A stretch of 12,155 nt of DNA, from the NCBI RefSeq assembly GCF_018854495.1, contig NZ_JABBDR010000054.1, positions 1-12,155 on the forward strand. The letters run 5' to 3'. Below the pieces are notes generated by a model. That model did not search any database. It was not told where the DNA came from and saw only the letters and a list, made by a program, of their open reading frames with translations. Source of the DNA: Acidithiobacillus ferruginosus (GTDB lineage Bacteria > Pseudomonadota > Gammaproteobacteria > Acidithiobacillales > Acidithiobacillaceae). Positions 1-8,561 of the stretch are shown here, piece by piece. A program made the translations under genes and the position numbers. Each line of letters opens with the position of its first letter. Positions within the stretch are counted from its first letter, which is position 1.

Positions 1-27
1 TTTGGGTGTTTTAGCTTTGTTCATCAT
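1..27 (-). CDS. IS3-family transposase OrfA, first nine codons only
   Basis: ATGATG at 27-22 opens a frame reading MMNKAKTPK to the window edge. It lies about 50 bases inside the terminal repeat, behind a GAG-containing ribosome-binding stretch. This is where orfA of an IS3-family element normally starts, and a short basic N-terminus fits such helix-turn-helix proteins. Only nine codons are visible, so the call depends on position relative to the inverted repeat. The second ATG (24-22) is an equally possible start. Confidence 0.5.
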
Positions 28-77
28 GACTCCATTCTCTTGGAAAAAGGAGCCTCCTCAAAATCCGGGGCGGTTCA
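1..77 (-). mobile_element. Left end of an IS3-family (IS51-like) insertion sequence, partial
   Basis: Read on the minus strand, base 77 begins TGAACCGCCCCGGATTTTGA, a terminal inverted repeat of the type I associate with the IS51 branch of the IS3 family. It closely matches the element end at 12079: 23 of the first 26 bases are identical. Inside it, after about 50 bases, comes a short reading frame with a purine-rich ribosome-binding region, as expected for orfA at the left end. The element continues off the left edge. It interrupts the carboxylase-type gene that reads into it. Family assignment rests on remembered IR character; the exact IS name cannot be given. Confidence 0.75.
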
Positions 78-1161
78 AATGGACCTCTGTGAGCAAACCG
101 GGCGATGGCTGGAAGTCCTTGAGGGGGTCCTCCGCATAGACACGGGCCTCAATGGCTACTCCCCGCGATTCCGGACGCCGGGAGAGTTCTGGCGGGTTGC
201 CTGCCGCCGTGCGCAACATCCATTCTACCAGATCGATACCAGTGACCATCTCGGTGATCGGATGCTCGACCTGTAGTCGGGTGTTTACCTCCAGGAAATA
301 GAAAGCGTCACGCTCCGCTTCGTACATGAATTCAACCGTTCCGGCATTACGGTAGGATACCGTCCTCCCCAGACGTTCGGCCGCAGTGAACAACGCTTCC
401 CGCGTTGCCGGAGGCATATTCGGTGCCGGAGTTTCCTCGATCACCTTCTGGTTGCGCCTTTGCAGGGAGCAGTCGCGCTCGCCCAAGGCCAGCACTCGGC
501 CCTGGCCGTCACCGAAGATTTGCACCTCCACATGCCGCGCGCGGGCGACGAAACGCTCCAGAAATACCCCGGAGTTGGCAAAGAAGCTTTGCCCCAGTCG
601 TTGCACCGAAGCGAAGGCCTGACGCAGTTCCGCTTCGTCATTGCAGCGGGTCAGGCCGATACCCCCACCACCAGCCGTGCTCTTGAGCATGACCGGATAC
701 CCAATACGCGCAGCTTCGGCGCAAGCCTGATCCACATCGATCAATAGCCCGGTTCCCGGTGCGAGCGGAACGCCAGCTTCGATGGCAAGCGCGCGGGCCG
801 TATGCTTGAGGCCAAACTGACGAATCTGTTCAGGAGTCGGGCCGACGAAGGCGATACCGGCCTGTTCGCAGTTTTCCGCGAAGTCCGCGTTTTCGCTCAG
901 AAACCCGTAGCCGGGGATAACCGCATCGACGCCGGTCTGTACGGCGATCTCGAGAATCCGTTCTGCCTGGAGATAGCTTTCCGCAGCGCTGTGGCCACCC
1001 AGTCCTACCGACTCGTCAGCATCCAACACATGCCGCGCGTGACGATCAGGTTCTGAATAGATGGCGACGCTCGCGATACCCAATCGGCGCAAACTGCGCT
1101 GAATGCGCACTGCGATCTCGCCCCGATTGGCGATCAAGACCTTGCGAAAGGTATCAGCCAT
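58..1161 (-). pseudogene. Second urea/guanidine carboxylase, truncated by IS after the biotin carboxylase core
   Basis: The frame from ATG 1161 gives 367 residues, the last six (LNRPGF) mostly read from IS DNA; about 361 residues are native. The protein is a typical biotin carboxylase N-terminus: [14 protein letters not shown] near residues 7-20, the ATP-grasp glycine loop [23 protein letters not shown], and [10 protein letters not shown]. It follows the same domain pattern as the complete carboxylase at 3437-7036. A working urea carboxylase needs the end of this domain plus the carboxyltransferase and biotin-carrier domains, about 1200 residues in all; these are missing. The start at 1161 is chosen over the longer frame (to 1206) because AAAGGAAAAGG lies just upstream and because it overlaps the atzF stop by 8 bases, indicating translational coupling. 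Probably once the urea carboxylase paired with atzF; now inactive unless the fragment works with other subunits. Confidence 0.88.
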
Positions 1162-2965
1162 GGTCCTTTTCCTTTGGATCGCTGGCAAGGCTAGCCAGAT
1201 AGGCACGCCAGCCGCCTAGACGGGTGATATCGCGGGCGCCCTTTTCAGCCAGCCCCTCGCAGATAAAGCCTTTCACCGCACGACCATCACGGAGAATCAC
1301 CGTGCCGATGCCCAGCGGAGCATGAACCTCGCGCATCAATCCACCCAGTGCCATCTCGCTCATAGACCACAGTTCGACCTCGATACCCTCGTCGCAAACG
1401 TCTATGTCGGTGCGGATCAATCCCGGTTTTGGCGGCACGGTATCGGCAAGTGCCAAGAGCTGATAGTGCGATGCAGTACGGGTGGTCTCCAGATAGCTGG
1501 CCCCGCGGCTGGTGAGCTGGTGATTGAGGGGTTCACCGCGCAGGTGGGCGCCGACCACTGCCACGATAATGCCTGTGGGCTGAGGATCATGAATATGGGG
1601 CGCCGGCGCCATGTGGTCGCATATCCCCAGCTTCCAGGGCATGATTAACTGCCAATGGGTAGCAAAGGCCAGCAACGCCGCGTCCCGAAAAGCGGGCGCG
1701 ATGACGGTGACACCAAAGGGCAAGCCATCGGCGCGCAGACCGGCAGGTAGAGCGAGTGCGCAGAGATCGGCGAGATTGACGAAATTGGTATAACGCCCCA
1801 ACTGCGCATTCTTTCCAACCGGATCGGCCTCAACTTCGGCAATGGTTGGTAAAGTCGGCGCTGTAGGCACCAACAGTGCGTCCACCTGTGAGAAAATGGC
1901 TTCAATCTGTGGCAACAGGGCTTGGCGTTGATGCTGTGCCCGAAAAGTATCGACCGCCGTGAATCGCTCACCGTCACGAATGATTCCTTCCACGACAGGA
2001 TTGGCTACTCCTGTGTGCTGCGCAAGAAAATCTCCAACTGCAGCAGTGCGCTCCGCCACCCATGGACCGGAGTACAGCAGGGAGGCCAGCTCATAAAGAG
2101 GGCTGAAATCTACTGGAACGAGCTTCAGGCCAGCCGCTTGGGCCTGTGCGATGGCCTGGGACCATGCCTCGGCCTGAAGTTGATCGCCATACCATTCGGT
2201 GCCGTCCGGGATACCAAGAACGGTCGGGCTCAAAACTGGGATAGAAGGCGTCGGCCGTGACCAGATATCGCGCAGATCGTGCCCGGTGACAAGATTTAAA
2301 ACATGATGGGCATCATCAACGGTCAGGGCCAGGATGCCTACGCAATCCAGGGATGCACACGCCGGCACGATGCCTCTCGTACTAATGCGTCCACGTGTGG
2401 GTTTCACCCCAATGATATTATTGAAACCCGCCGGAACCCGACCTGACCCAGCCGTATCCGTGCCAAGGGCAAAAGGTACCCAACCTCTGGCGACAGCAAC
2501 AGCCGAGCCTGAACTCGAACCGCCCGATACGTACCTCTGGTCAAAGGCGTTTGGCACCGCGCCCCAAGGCGATCGGGTGCCTACCAGGCCTGTCGCGAAC
2601 TGGTCCAGATTGGTCTTGCCAATCATGATAGCTCCGGCAGCCCGTAGCTGTTCGACCACGCCCGCATCTGCGTCCGCCTCGTACGCAAACTCACGGCAAG
2701 CGGCGGTGGTAGGCCAACCGCCCACATCAATGTTGTCCTTGACGGCGAACGGCACGCCACGCAACGGCGCATCAATCGGCAAGGCACGAACGCGGGTGAT
2801 TTCCATATCCAGCATTTCGCGACTGATCAGGCTGATCCAAACTGGATCCGATGGATTTAGTCCAGCAACATGCCGCCGGAGCTGTGTGGCACCCTCATTA
2901 AAGTCCCTATCGAAGGTTTCACGCCAGTCCGTTAGAGTCAGGCAGGTTTGGGTATGGTTATGCAT
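1154..2965 (-). CDS. atzF: Allophanate hydrolase (amidase-signature enzyme)
   Basis: 603 residues, full length for the family. It hydrolyses allophanate in the cytoplasm, giving ammonia and CO2 via N-carboxycarbamate. The N-terminal amidase-signature domain (about 1-440) carries the Ser-cisSer-Lys triad: Lys76 in AVKDNIDV, Ser150 in [11 protein letters not shown], and nucleophile Ser174 in [13 protein letters not shown], with the family's usual 24-residue spacing between the serines. The C-terminal part (about 455-603, including GVPFAV-independent segments such as [18 protein letters not shown] and [10 protein letters not shown]) is the allophanate-hydrolase-specific domain that follows the amidase. 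AAGGAA precedes ATG 2965. The gene overlaps the truncated carboxylase downstream by 8 bases, so the two form one operon. It has its own predicted promoter and palindrome upstream. It supplies the last step both for urea carboxylase and for the guanidine route encoded to the right. Confidence 0.95.
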   Translation of the reverse strand: MHNHTQTCLTLTDWRETFDRDFNEGATQLRRHVAGLNPSDPVWISLISREMLDMEITRVRALPIDAPLRGVPFAVKDNIDVGGWPTTAACREFAYEADADAGVVEQLRAAGAIMIGKTNLDQFATGLVGTRSPWGAVPNAFDQRYVSGGSSSGSAVAVARGWVPFALGTDTAGSGRVPAGFNNIIGVKPTRGRISTRGIVPACASLDCVGILALTVDDAHHVLNLVTGHDLRDIWSRPTPSIPVLSPTVLGIPDGTEWYGDQLQAEAWSQAIAQAQAAGLKLVPVDFSPLYELASLLYSGPWVAERTAAVGDFLAQHTGVANPVVEGIIRDGERFTAVDTFRAQHQRQALLPQIEAIFSQVDALLVPTAPTLPTIAEVEADPVGKNAQLGRYTNFVNLADLCALALPAGLRADGLPFGVTVIAPAFRDAALLAFATHWQLIMPWKLGICDHMAPAPHIHDPQPTGIIVAVVGAHLRGEPLNHQLTSRGASYLETTRTASHYQLLALADTVPPKPGLIRTDIDVCDEGIEVELWSMSEMALGGLMREVHAPLGIGTVILRDGRAVKGFICEGLAEKGARDITRLGGWRAYLASLASDPKEKDHG

Positions 2966-2971
2966 CTAGTG

Positions 2972-2995
2972 TTCCTTCTGGTATACAAGAAGGAA
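2972..2995. promoter_or_regulatory. 24-bp near-perfect palindrome over the atzF start region
   Basis: The two 12-base halves on the plus strand are TTCCTTCTGGTA and TACAAGAAGGAA. They are inverted copies matching at 11 of 12 positions, centred on GTATAC. The site lies 6 bases before the atzF start and contains its AGAAGGAA ribosome-binding sequence. The predicted sigma-54 start (about 2989) falls inside it. GTATAC-centred dyads are common operators for GntR-type (FCD) regulators, so a repressor site is plausible. In read-through mRNA from the upstream operon, the same bases could form an 8-bp hairpin hiding the ribosome-binding site. No regulator gene is present in the window. Confidence 0.6.
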
Positions 2996-2999
2996 TGCA

Positions 3000-3015
3000 A
3001 GCAAAGCGCATGCCA
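3000..3015 (-). promoter_or_regulatory. Predicted sigma-54 (-24/-12) promoter for atzF
   Basis: The minus strand reads TGGCATGCGCTTTGCT. Against the sigma-54 consensus TGGCACGNNNNTTGCW this has one mismatch (C to T). The essential GG (3014-3013) and GC (3002-3001) are separated by exactly 10 bases, as required. The predicted start is near 2989, giving a leader of about 24 bases to the atzF ATG. An NtrC-like site lies about 180-195 bases upstream of that start, a workable enhancer distance. The call is by pattern only. Confidence 0.65.
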
Positions 3016-3169
3016 GAGCAGATAATCGCATTTCAACAGTGCAGCCATCGTGGCTATTGGTCACTCAATATACTGATAATAAAAGCAAATAATTCACAAA
3101 TGGCTACTTGGTGGGGTGGCTTCTGGTGAGGAGATTGCAATTCTGCAATCCACCTTCGGAGTGGCTAAT

Positions 3170-3184
3170 GCACTATTTTAGTGA
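3170..3184. promoter_or_regulatory. NtrC-like enhancer site upstream of atzF
   Basis: GCACTATTTTAGTGA fits the NtrC dyad pattern GCACY-N5-RGTGC with only the last base off. It matches 13 of 15 bases of the site at 11539-11553, which serves the transporter operon. A weaker relative, GCATTTCAACAGTGC, lies at 3028-3042, close to the promoter. Sharing this motif between two sigma-54-type promoters is the main support for it. Confidence 0.5.
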
Positions 3185-3436
3185 GGTACGCACCACTACG
3201 ATGTATCACGGTTACACTTATTGACGAATTTGTTTCAGACCCGGAATCTGCTGAATGCTGCTAGACCTCCAGCGGATTCTGCTCGGCGGAACCAGATTGA
3301 TTGGTGCCATTCGTGATTATATAGATCCAACGACTGTCACAACGTGGAAATCTAAAAAGAACTTTTCTCGTGGTGGTCTTGTTGGATTTGGAATGGCGTC
3401 GAATTTTCAGCCTCGTGTGAGTTTAACCAAATTCAC

Positions 3437-6400
3437 TCAAGTCTCCGTTAGTATCAGCATGTTCTGTCCTGTACTCACTGCTTCGCCCTCGCGACAGAGC
3501 AGACGATCAACCACCCCTGAGAAAGGTGCCTCAATGGTCATCTCCATTTTCATCGATTCTAAAATTATTAACGTGTCGTTGGCCTGAACGTGATCCCCTG
3601 CTTTAACCAGTATCTTCCATATGCTACCCGCAAGAGGGCTAGCCAACGATCGCGCACCTGCGGCAAGATTCAAATCAATGTCACTGGTGTCCTCAGCCAC
3701 CGTTACGTCATTGATCCAATTGGCTTGGCCAGACTGGATCCAGCGCTCACGTTCTTCGGCAAAAGCCTGACGTTGTTGGTCGCGGAAAAGGGCAATATCA
3801 TCCGCCTCTTTGGCCAGGAAATGACGATAATCTGCAATCCGAAAAGTGTCTTCACGGATATCCAGAACGTAGCGCCCATGCAGGAAGTCGGTACGGATGG
3901 TTTCCAGTTCTGCCGTACTAACAGGAAAAAAGCGGATCTGATCAAAAAAACGCAGGAGCCATGGTTTACCGTCCGTAAATTGCGCAGTCTGCCGCCAGCG
4001 GTTCCACATTTGCAGTGTGCGACCGACGAATTGATAACCGCCAGGGCCCTCCATACCATAAACACACATATAGGCCCCTCCGATACCCACAGCATTTTCC
4101 GGTGTCCAGGTACGTGCTGGATTGTATTTTGTAGTAACCAGTCGATGCCGAGGGTCCAAGGGGGTAGCAACTGGTGCTCCGAGATACACGTCGCCTAGGC
4201 CTAGTACCAAGTAGCTAGCGTCAAACACGATTTTGCGCACTTCTTCAATGCTGTCCAGCCCATTGATACGGCGGATAAACTCGATGTTGGACGGACACCA
4301 GGGAGCGTCTTTACGTACTCCAGCCATATATTTGTCGATGGCCAGTTGGGTGGCAGGATCGTCCCAGGAGAGTGGCAAATATACGATACGTGTGGGTACT
4401 TCCATGAGATCCACCGCAGGCAATTCCTCTTCTGCACTGCGTAGCATTTCAAGGAGCTCGGCCAGAGATAATACACGGTTATCATAATGAATTTGTAGGG
4501 ATCTGATGCCCGGTGTCAGATCAACAATGCCGGCCGGGCAACGCAATCGCAGGTTTTCTATCAACGCGTGAACACGGAAACGCAGCTCCAGATCCAAGAT
4601 CGGCGGCCCATATTCAACGAGTAGATACTTGTCACCCGCTACACGATATACCACGCTTATTTCATTTTCCTGAGCGTTTGATGGGACAACGATAGGTGCT
4701 TCCAGGACTGGTGATGCGGTAGTTGGCGGGTCCAGAGGGGTCGTAAGGCTCTCAATTGCCGTGTCTTGGGTTAACTCCAGGCGGGTAGCTTCTTCTAAAC
4801 TTATGGATAGGAAACGTACTGTATCACCAGGCCTCAATTGGCCCATCTTCCAAAGATCTGCGGCAACAATCACTGCTGGGCAGACGAAACCGCCCAAGCT
4901 CGGACCATCTGGACCAAGGAGAATCGGCATATCACCGGTGAAATCCATCGCGCCTATAGCATAGGCATTGTCATGGATATTGGATGGATGTAATCCAGCC
5001 TCCCCCCCATCGCTGCGAGCCCATTGGGGCCGTGGACCGATGAGTCGGACGCCGGTCCGATTAGAGTTGTAGTGCACCTCCCAGTCTGTGGCAAATAACA
5101 TATCTACATCATCTGCTGTAAAAAAATCAGGCGCACCATGTGGCCCATAGTGTACAGCGATCTCCCAGTGCTTGTTATAAGTCGGACGTACTGCCTTATC
5201 TACATACACGTCAGGGCACGCCCGGGGATTGGAACCAATGTGCAGCACATCACCAGTACGCAACATACGACCGACATGACCGCCAAATTGTCCGAGACTA
5301 AACGTTGCCCGACTACCCAAGTACAACGGTGCGTCAAAACCACCAGATACTGCCAGGTAAGACCGACAACCGATATCACTTAGTTTGCCAAACTCGAGAA
5401 CACTGCCAGCACACACCGAATGACTGCGCCACAAATCCAATGGCTGTCCGTCAAGGGTCAGTGGTAGCTCAGCACCGGTGACGGCAATAATGCAGTTATC
5501 ATTAAATTTAAGGATAGGACCACTCAGCGTGATTTCCAAAGTTGCTGCGTCAGGAGCGTTGTTGAGCAGGCGATTGGCCACCCGATGGGCGAGAGAATCC
5601 ATAGGCCCCGAGGGAGGCACACCAACATCCCAATACCCTAACCGCCCTGGCCAGTCCTGCAGGCTAGTCTGTACGCCTGGTTCAATCACATAGACAGTAG
5701 GTGCATGGTAGCCTAGCCGAGTGAGATATTGGGTGGTCTGACGCCCTGCCTCAAAAACCTCATCGGCAACAATCTGTCGCAGATAAGCGAGGTTGGTCTC
5801 AAATCCATAAATTTTGGTGCTCTCTAAGGCTGAGCCCATAAGAGCAAGAGCATCATCTCGATCATTGCCAAGAACGATGATCTTGGCCAGCATGGGATCA
5901 TAATAAGCGGTGACTTCACTACCCGCCTCAACCCAGGCATCTACTCGAGCATTCTGGGGAAAGATTACTTCACTCAACATGCCGGCGGCAGGTTGAAAGT
6001 CTTTCCCTGGATCCTCGGCATAAAGCCGTACCTGAATGCTGTGGCCACGTGGAGAATGAACATAGTTTGAAATAGGGGATTCGCCTGCAGCCTGCCGCAC
6101 CATCCACTCTACCAAGTCGACGCCGCTGACCTCTTCACTCACCCCATGTTCGACCTGTAAGCGGGTATTAACCTCTAGGAAGTAGAAGTCGCCCGAGTCC
6201 GCGTCAAGAACAAACTCGACCGTTCCTGCGTTACGATAGCAAACCGACTGCATCAAGCGTACCGCCGTATCACAAAGCGCGAGCCGCACAGATGTCGGCA
6301 AATTAGGCGCTGGGGTTTCCTCGATTACCTTCTGATTACGTCGCTGAACCGAGCAATCTCGCTCTCCCAGATGGACTACCTGTCCATCTCCGTCACCGAA

Positions 6401-7036
6401 GATTTGCACTTCGATGTGGCGTGCAGCCTGGACATATTTTTCCAAATAAATGCCAGCCTCTTTGAAGTTGGCGCGTGCAAGACGAGCTACACGGGCATAG
6501 GCGTCTTGCAGAGTGTCTGCGTCCCAAATAAGTTGCATGCCGATGCCACCGCCACCAGCGGTACTCTTAAGCATGACAGGGAAGCCAATGCGCTTGGCCT
6601 CGACCATGGCATGGTCGACATCGGACAATAACCCAGAACCTGGCAGAAGAGGCACGCCCGTTTTGTGTGCGATTTCTCTTGCCGTGTGCTTTAAACCAAA
6701 AGAACGCATGTGCTCAGGCGATGGTCCGATAAACACCATACCGGCATTTTCGACTGCCGCAGCAAAATCAGGATTTTCTGATAAAAAGCCATATCCAGGA
6801 TGGATGGCGTCAACATGATGAGCAATGCCTGCACGTAAAATGGCATCTTCTCGAAGATAGCTCTGGCTTGCGGGGGATGGTCCTATATGTGCTGACTCGT
6901 CAGCCATGAGCACATGCGGACTGAGGCGATCTGCATCCGAATAAACCGCAACAGAGTGGATACCCATCTTCCTAAGGGTTCGAATAATTCGGACCGCGAT
7001 AGCTCCACGATTCGCAATAAGGACTTTATTGAACAT
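3437..7036 (-). CDS. Biotin-dependent carboxylase of the urea carboxylase family, probably guanidine carboxylase
   Basis: 1199 residues, the family's usual length. It uses ATP and bicarbonate to carboxylate biotin, then transfers the carboxyl group to urea or guanidine. Domains: biotin carboxylase (about 1-445) with ANRGAIAVRI at 8-17, ATP-grasp loop TAGGGGIGM at 159-167, RRNQKVIEE at 232-240 and [10 protein letters not shown] at 288-297; carboxyltransferase half AHS2/KipA-like (about 447-770, opening EPGVQTSLQDWPGR); half AHS1/KipI-like (about 792-1040); biotin carrier at the C-terminus with ESMKMEM, Lys1163 being the biotinylation site. The start at 7036 is the conserved family N-terminus, though the ribosome-binding site is weak. 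It lies 69 bases after the UAAP2 gene in a run headed by a guanidine-I riboswitch. Family members in this setting have been shown to prefer guanidine over urea (Schneider et al. 2020). Substrate is therefore inferred from context; the sequence alone does not separate the two. Confidence 0.93.
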   Translation of the reverse strand: MFNKVLIANRGAIAVRIIRTLRKMGIHSVAVYSDADRLSPHVLMADESAHIGPSPASQSYLREDAILRAGIAHHVDAIHPGYGFLSENPDFAAAVENAGMVFIGPSPEHMRSFGLKHTAREIAHKTGVPLLPGSGLLSDVDHAMVEAKRIGFPVMLKSTAGGGGIGMQLIWDADTLQDAYARVARLARANFKEAGIYLEKYVQAARHIEVQIFGDGDGQVVHLGERDCSVQRRNQKVIEETPAPNLPTSVRLALCDTAVRLMQSVCYRNAGTVEFVLDADSGDFYFLEVNTRLQVEHGVSEEVSGVDLVEWMVRQAAGESPISNYVHSPRGHSIQVRLYAEDPGKDFQPAAGMLSEVIFPQNARVDAWVEAGSEVTAYYDPMLAKIIVLGNDRDDALALMGSALESTKIYGFETNLAYLRQIVADEVFEAGRQTTQYLTRLGYHAPTVYVIEPGVQTSLQDWPGRLGYWDVGVPPSGPMDSLAHRVANRLLNNAPDAATLEITLSGPILKFNDNCIIAVTGAELPLTLDGQPLDLWRSHSVCAGSVLEFGKLSDIGCRSYLAVSGGFDAPLYLGSRATFSLGQFGGHVGRMLRTGDVLHIGSNPRACPDVYVDKAVRPTYNKHWEIAVHYGPHGAPDFFTADDVDMLFATDWEVHYNSNRTGVRLIGPRPQWARSDGGEAGLHPSNIHDNAYAIGAMDFTGDMPILLGPDGPSLGGFVCPAVIVAADLWKMGQLRPGDTVRFLSISLEEATRLELTQDTAIESLTTPLDPPTTASPVLEAPIVVPSNAQENEISVVYRVAGDKYLLVEYGPPILDLELRFRVHALIENLRLRCPAGIVDLTPGIRSLQIHYDNRVLSLAELLEMLRSAEEELPAVDLMEVPTRIVYLPLSWDDPATQLAIDKYMAGVRKDAPWCPSNIEFIRRINGLDSIEEVRKIVFDASYLVLGLGDVYLGAPVATPLDPRHRLVTTKYNPARTWTPENAVGIGGAYMCVYGMEGPGGYQFVGRTLQMWNRWRQTAQFTDGKPWLLRFFDQIRFFPVSTAELETIRTDFLHGRYVLDIREDTFRIADYRHFLAKEADDIALFRDQQRQAFAEERERWIQSGQANWINDVTVAEDTSDIDLNLAAGARSLASPLAGSIWKILVKAGDHVQANDTLIILESMKMEMTIEAPFSGVVDRLLCREGEAVSTGQNMLILTET

Positions 7037-7075
7037 ATAGTTATCTCGGCAGGCCGTCCTGCAAGCAGAAAAGGT

Positions 7076-7093
7076 GACTGAGGCGTCTCAGCC
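7076..7093 (-). other. Hairpin between UAAP2 and the carboxylase
   Basis: On the transcript the arms GGCUGAG and CUCAGUC pair (7 bp, one G-U) around the loop ACGC. ACCTTTTCT follows, too short a T-run for a strong terminator. It lies in the 69-base gap before the carboxylase and could be a weak attenuator or an mRNA-processing or stability element. No function can be assigned. Confidence 0.35.
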
Positions 7094-7105
7094 ACGCCCC
7101 GTGAA

Positions 7106-7741
7106 TCACCAAATCATCAACCGTAACGGTGTAGGATTGTAAGCATTGCAAGGATTATTGAGCTGTGGGCAATTAGAAATTAACACTTTTACGTCCATAT
7201 CAGCCCGCAAATCGACATATTTACCAGGACCTGAGAGTCCGTCAGCAAAATTCAGGTCGCCATTTTCAGACACGGGCACATTCATGAAGAAGTTTATATT
7301 ACTTGTGAGATCGCGTTTCCCTAGATGGCAGTTACAATTAACTACAGCATGCAAAAAACTATCACGACAGCTATGCATGAATTTTTTATCCAAAGAATAT
7401 CTTACCGTGTTACTTTCTGCAGAACAGGCGCCACCAATGGTATCATGACGACCACAAGTGTCATCAACAATAGTCATGAGTAAATTACCTTCAATGGAAA
7501 GTAAGCGACTGCCGGTGGTTAGATATATGTTGCGCTGGGCAATAATAGTGTCCGTTGCACTGTAGCGATCAGCAGGATCGTTGGCGTTGTAGATGAGGGT
7601 ATCTGCTGATTGGTTACCTTCCAAATCTACAATACGTAAGGTTTGTCCGGCACGGACATCATGTATCCATGATTCCCCCGCATCGAGAACAAAGTCGAAC
7701 AACACATTACAACTCTCTAGTTCAACAGTATTTTTACTCAT
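7106..7741 (-). CDS. cgdB: UAAP2, DUF1989 subunit of carboxyguanidine deiminase
   Basis: About 211 residues, typical for urea-amidolyase-associated protein 2. Family motifs: [23 protein letters not shown] near the N-terminus, [36 protein letters not shown] with the Cys/His/Asp cluster, [26 protein letters not shown], and the closing [25 protein letters not shown]1 and UAAP2 together form CgdAB, which deiminates carboxyguanidine to allophanate and ammonia in the cytoplasm (established for the family by Schneider et al. 2020). The ATG at 7741 is preferred, with an AGGGG/GGTGG stretch upstream; a GTG at 7753 would add four residues. It begins 14 bases after the UAAP1 stop. My assignment of A and B letters to UAAP1 and UAAP2 is from memory. 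Confidence 0.88.
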   Translation of the reverse strand: MSKNTVELESCNVLFDFVLDAGESWIHDVRAGQTLRIVDLEGNQSADTLIYNANDPADRYSATDTIIAQRNIYLTTGSRLLSIEGNLLMTIVDDTCGRHDTIGGACSAESNTVRYSLDKKFMHSCRDSFLHAVVNCNCHLGKRDLTSNINFFMNVPVSENGDLNFADGLSGPGKYVDLRADMDVKVLISNCPQLNNPCNAYNPTPLRLMIW

Positions 7742-7755
7742 ATTATTAACCACCC

Positions 7756-8469
7756 CTATCTAAAAATCAATTCAGTATTATAAAAACCTCTTCCATTCTC
7801 AGGGCATAAATTACGGCATAAATCATAAGGTCCAGCCGACGAACATTTAAGCGAAGTAAGTGCAAATGGATTAGGTGAATAGCGAGGTGATGGATCAAGG
7901 ACATGTTGTGAGGATGCGAGAACTACTAGCACATTCATTTCAAATCTAAGCTCAACAAAGTCTCCTGGCTTACTGTTATCCGACACAAACGAGAGAACGC
8001 CCTGCGCATTTGCAGTGACCTTGCTAAAAAAATTGACATTTGCGACCAAATCTCGCCTGTCGAGTCCCCATTTTGATAATTCAATAAGCACACTATCCTG
8101 AGCATTTCTGTGCATATCATTACGGGCTTCCTGATAGTTGAGTGCACCATACTTAGTGGTGATTGTTTCAGTGTTACTCATGCCAGATATGGTATCATGC
8201 CAGGTGCAGGAGCTGTCTACAATAGAGCAAAGAATCCTCCCCATGTCGGAGTAGCAAACGTTTCCCTTAGACAGAAAAAATGTATGCTGAGCTTTCAGTG
8301 TGTCGGCCATATTATACCGCTCTAATTTATTATCCATATTATAGAAAAGAGCGACAAGATTTCCATTGCCAACAATGTCGGTAACCTTGAGGATTGTATC
8401 ACGTTTCATAATGAATGAACCATGTGATCCACCAGGGATAGAATCCTCCCATAAAACTTTTACGGACAT
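7756..8469 (-). CDS. cgdA: UAAP1, DUF1989 subunit of carboxyguanidine deiminase
   Basis: 237 residues and homologous to its neighbour UAAP2. Family motifs in order: [105 protein letters not shown], and a C-terminal tail with [19 protein letters not shown] usual for UAAP1. It partners with UAAP2 in carboxyguanidine deiminase, between guanidine carboxylation and allophanate hydrolysis. The start at 8469 is chosen because AAGGAG (8481-8476) lies 6 bases upstream; the longer frame from 8487 would place that sequence inside the gene. It follows the ATPase gene after a 92-base A+T-rich gap. The gene pair is what distinguishes guanidine clusters from plain urea amidolyase loci. The gene letter is from memory. 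Confidence 0.88.
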   Translation of the reverse strand: MSVKVLWEDSIPGGSHGSFIMKRDTILKVTDIVGNGNLVALFYNMDNKLERYNMADTLKAQHTFFLSKGNVCYSDMGRILCSIVDSSCTWHDTISGMSNTETITTKYGALNYQEARNDMHRNAQDSVLIELSKWGLDRRDLVANVNFFSKVTANAQGVLSFVSDNSKPGDFVELRFEMNVLVVLASSQHVLDPSPRYSPNPFALTSLKCSSAGPYDLCRNLCPENGRGFYNTELIFR

Positions 8470-8561
8470 AATTTTCTCCTTGACCATGTAAACGCCTAAA
8501 ATAACTTACCAATAAAGCAATAAATATTAAAATATTTTATTTTAATTGCCTTCAATAATAA

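Larger units (their letters stand above)
2966..3436. other. Intergenic region between the carboxylase and atzF
   Basis: 471 bases with no credible gene. A plus-strand frame from 3255 runs into the carboxylase on the other strand and resembles nothing I recognise. The part near atzF holds the palindrome, -24/-12 promoter and NtrC-like sites described separately. A perfect 7-bp inverted repeat, GATTGCA-N4-TGCAATC, lies at 3133-3150 without a T-run. I see no intrinsic terminator after the carboxylase stop at 3437, so read-through into atzF is possible. The segment 3200-3436 has no recognisable content and may be the junction of two once-separate operons. Confidence 0.7.

Noticed and set aside
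58..1161. The short carboxylase as a stand-alone biotin carboxylase subunit (AccC-like)
   Set aside because: Its end is read from IS DNA, the domain is cut about 80 residues short, and its partner gene is atzF, so a truncated urea carboxylase is the better explanation.
2334..2969. Plus-strand frame of 211 codons opposite atzF
   Set aside because: It mirrors the atzF coding strand, has no family resemblance, and atzF with its catalytic triad is beyond doubt.
3133..3150. Inverted repeat GATTGCA-N4-TGCAATC as a terminator of the carboxylase transcript
   Set aside because: The 7-bp stem is not followed by a T-run on either strand and lies nearly 290 bases past the stop codon.
3255..3587. Plus-strand frame starting in the gap before atzF
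   Set aside because: It runs 150 bases into the biotin-carrier end of the carboxylase on the other strand, shows no recognisable motif and no clear ribosome-binding site.
8526..8546. Inverted repeat ATTAAAAT-N5-ATTTTAAT between the ATPase and UAAP1 genes
   Set aside because: Made only of A and T in a very A+T-rich gap; a weak stem expected by chance and without a terminator tail.
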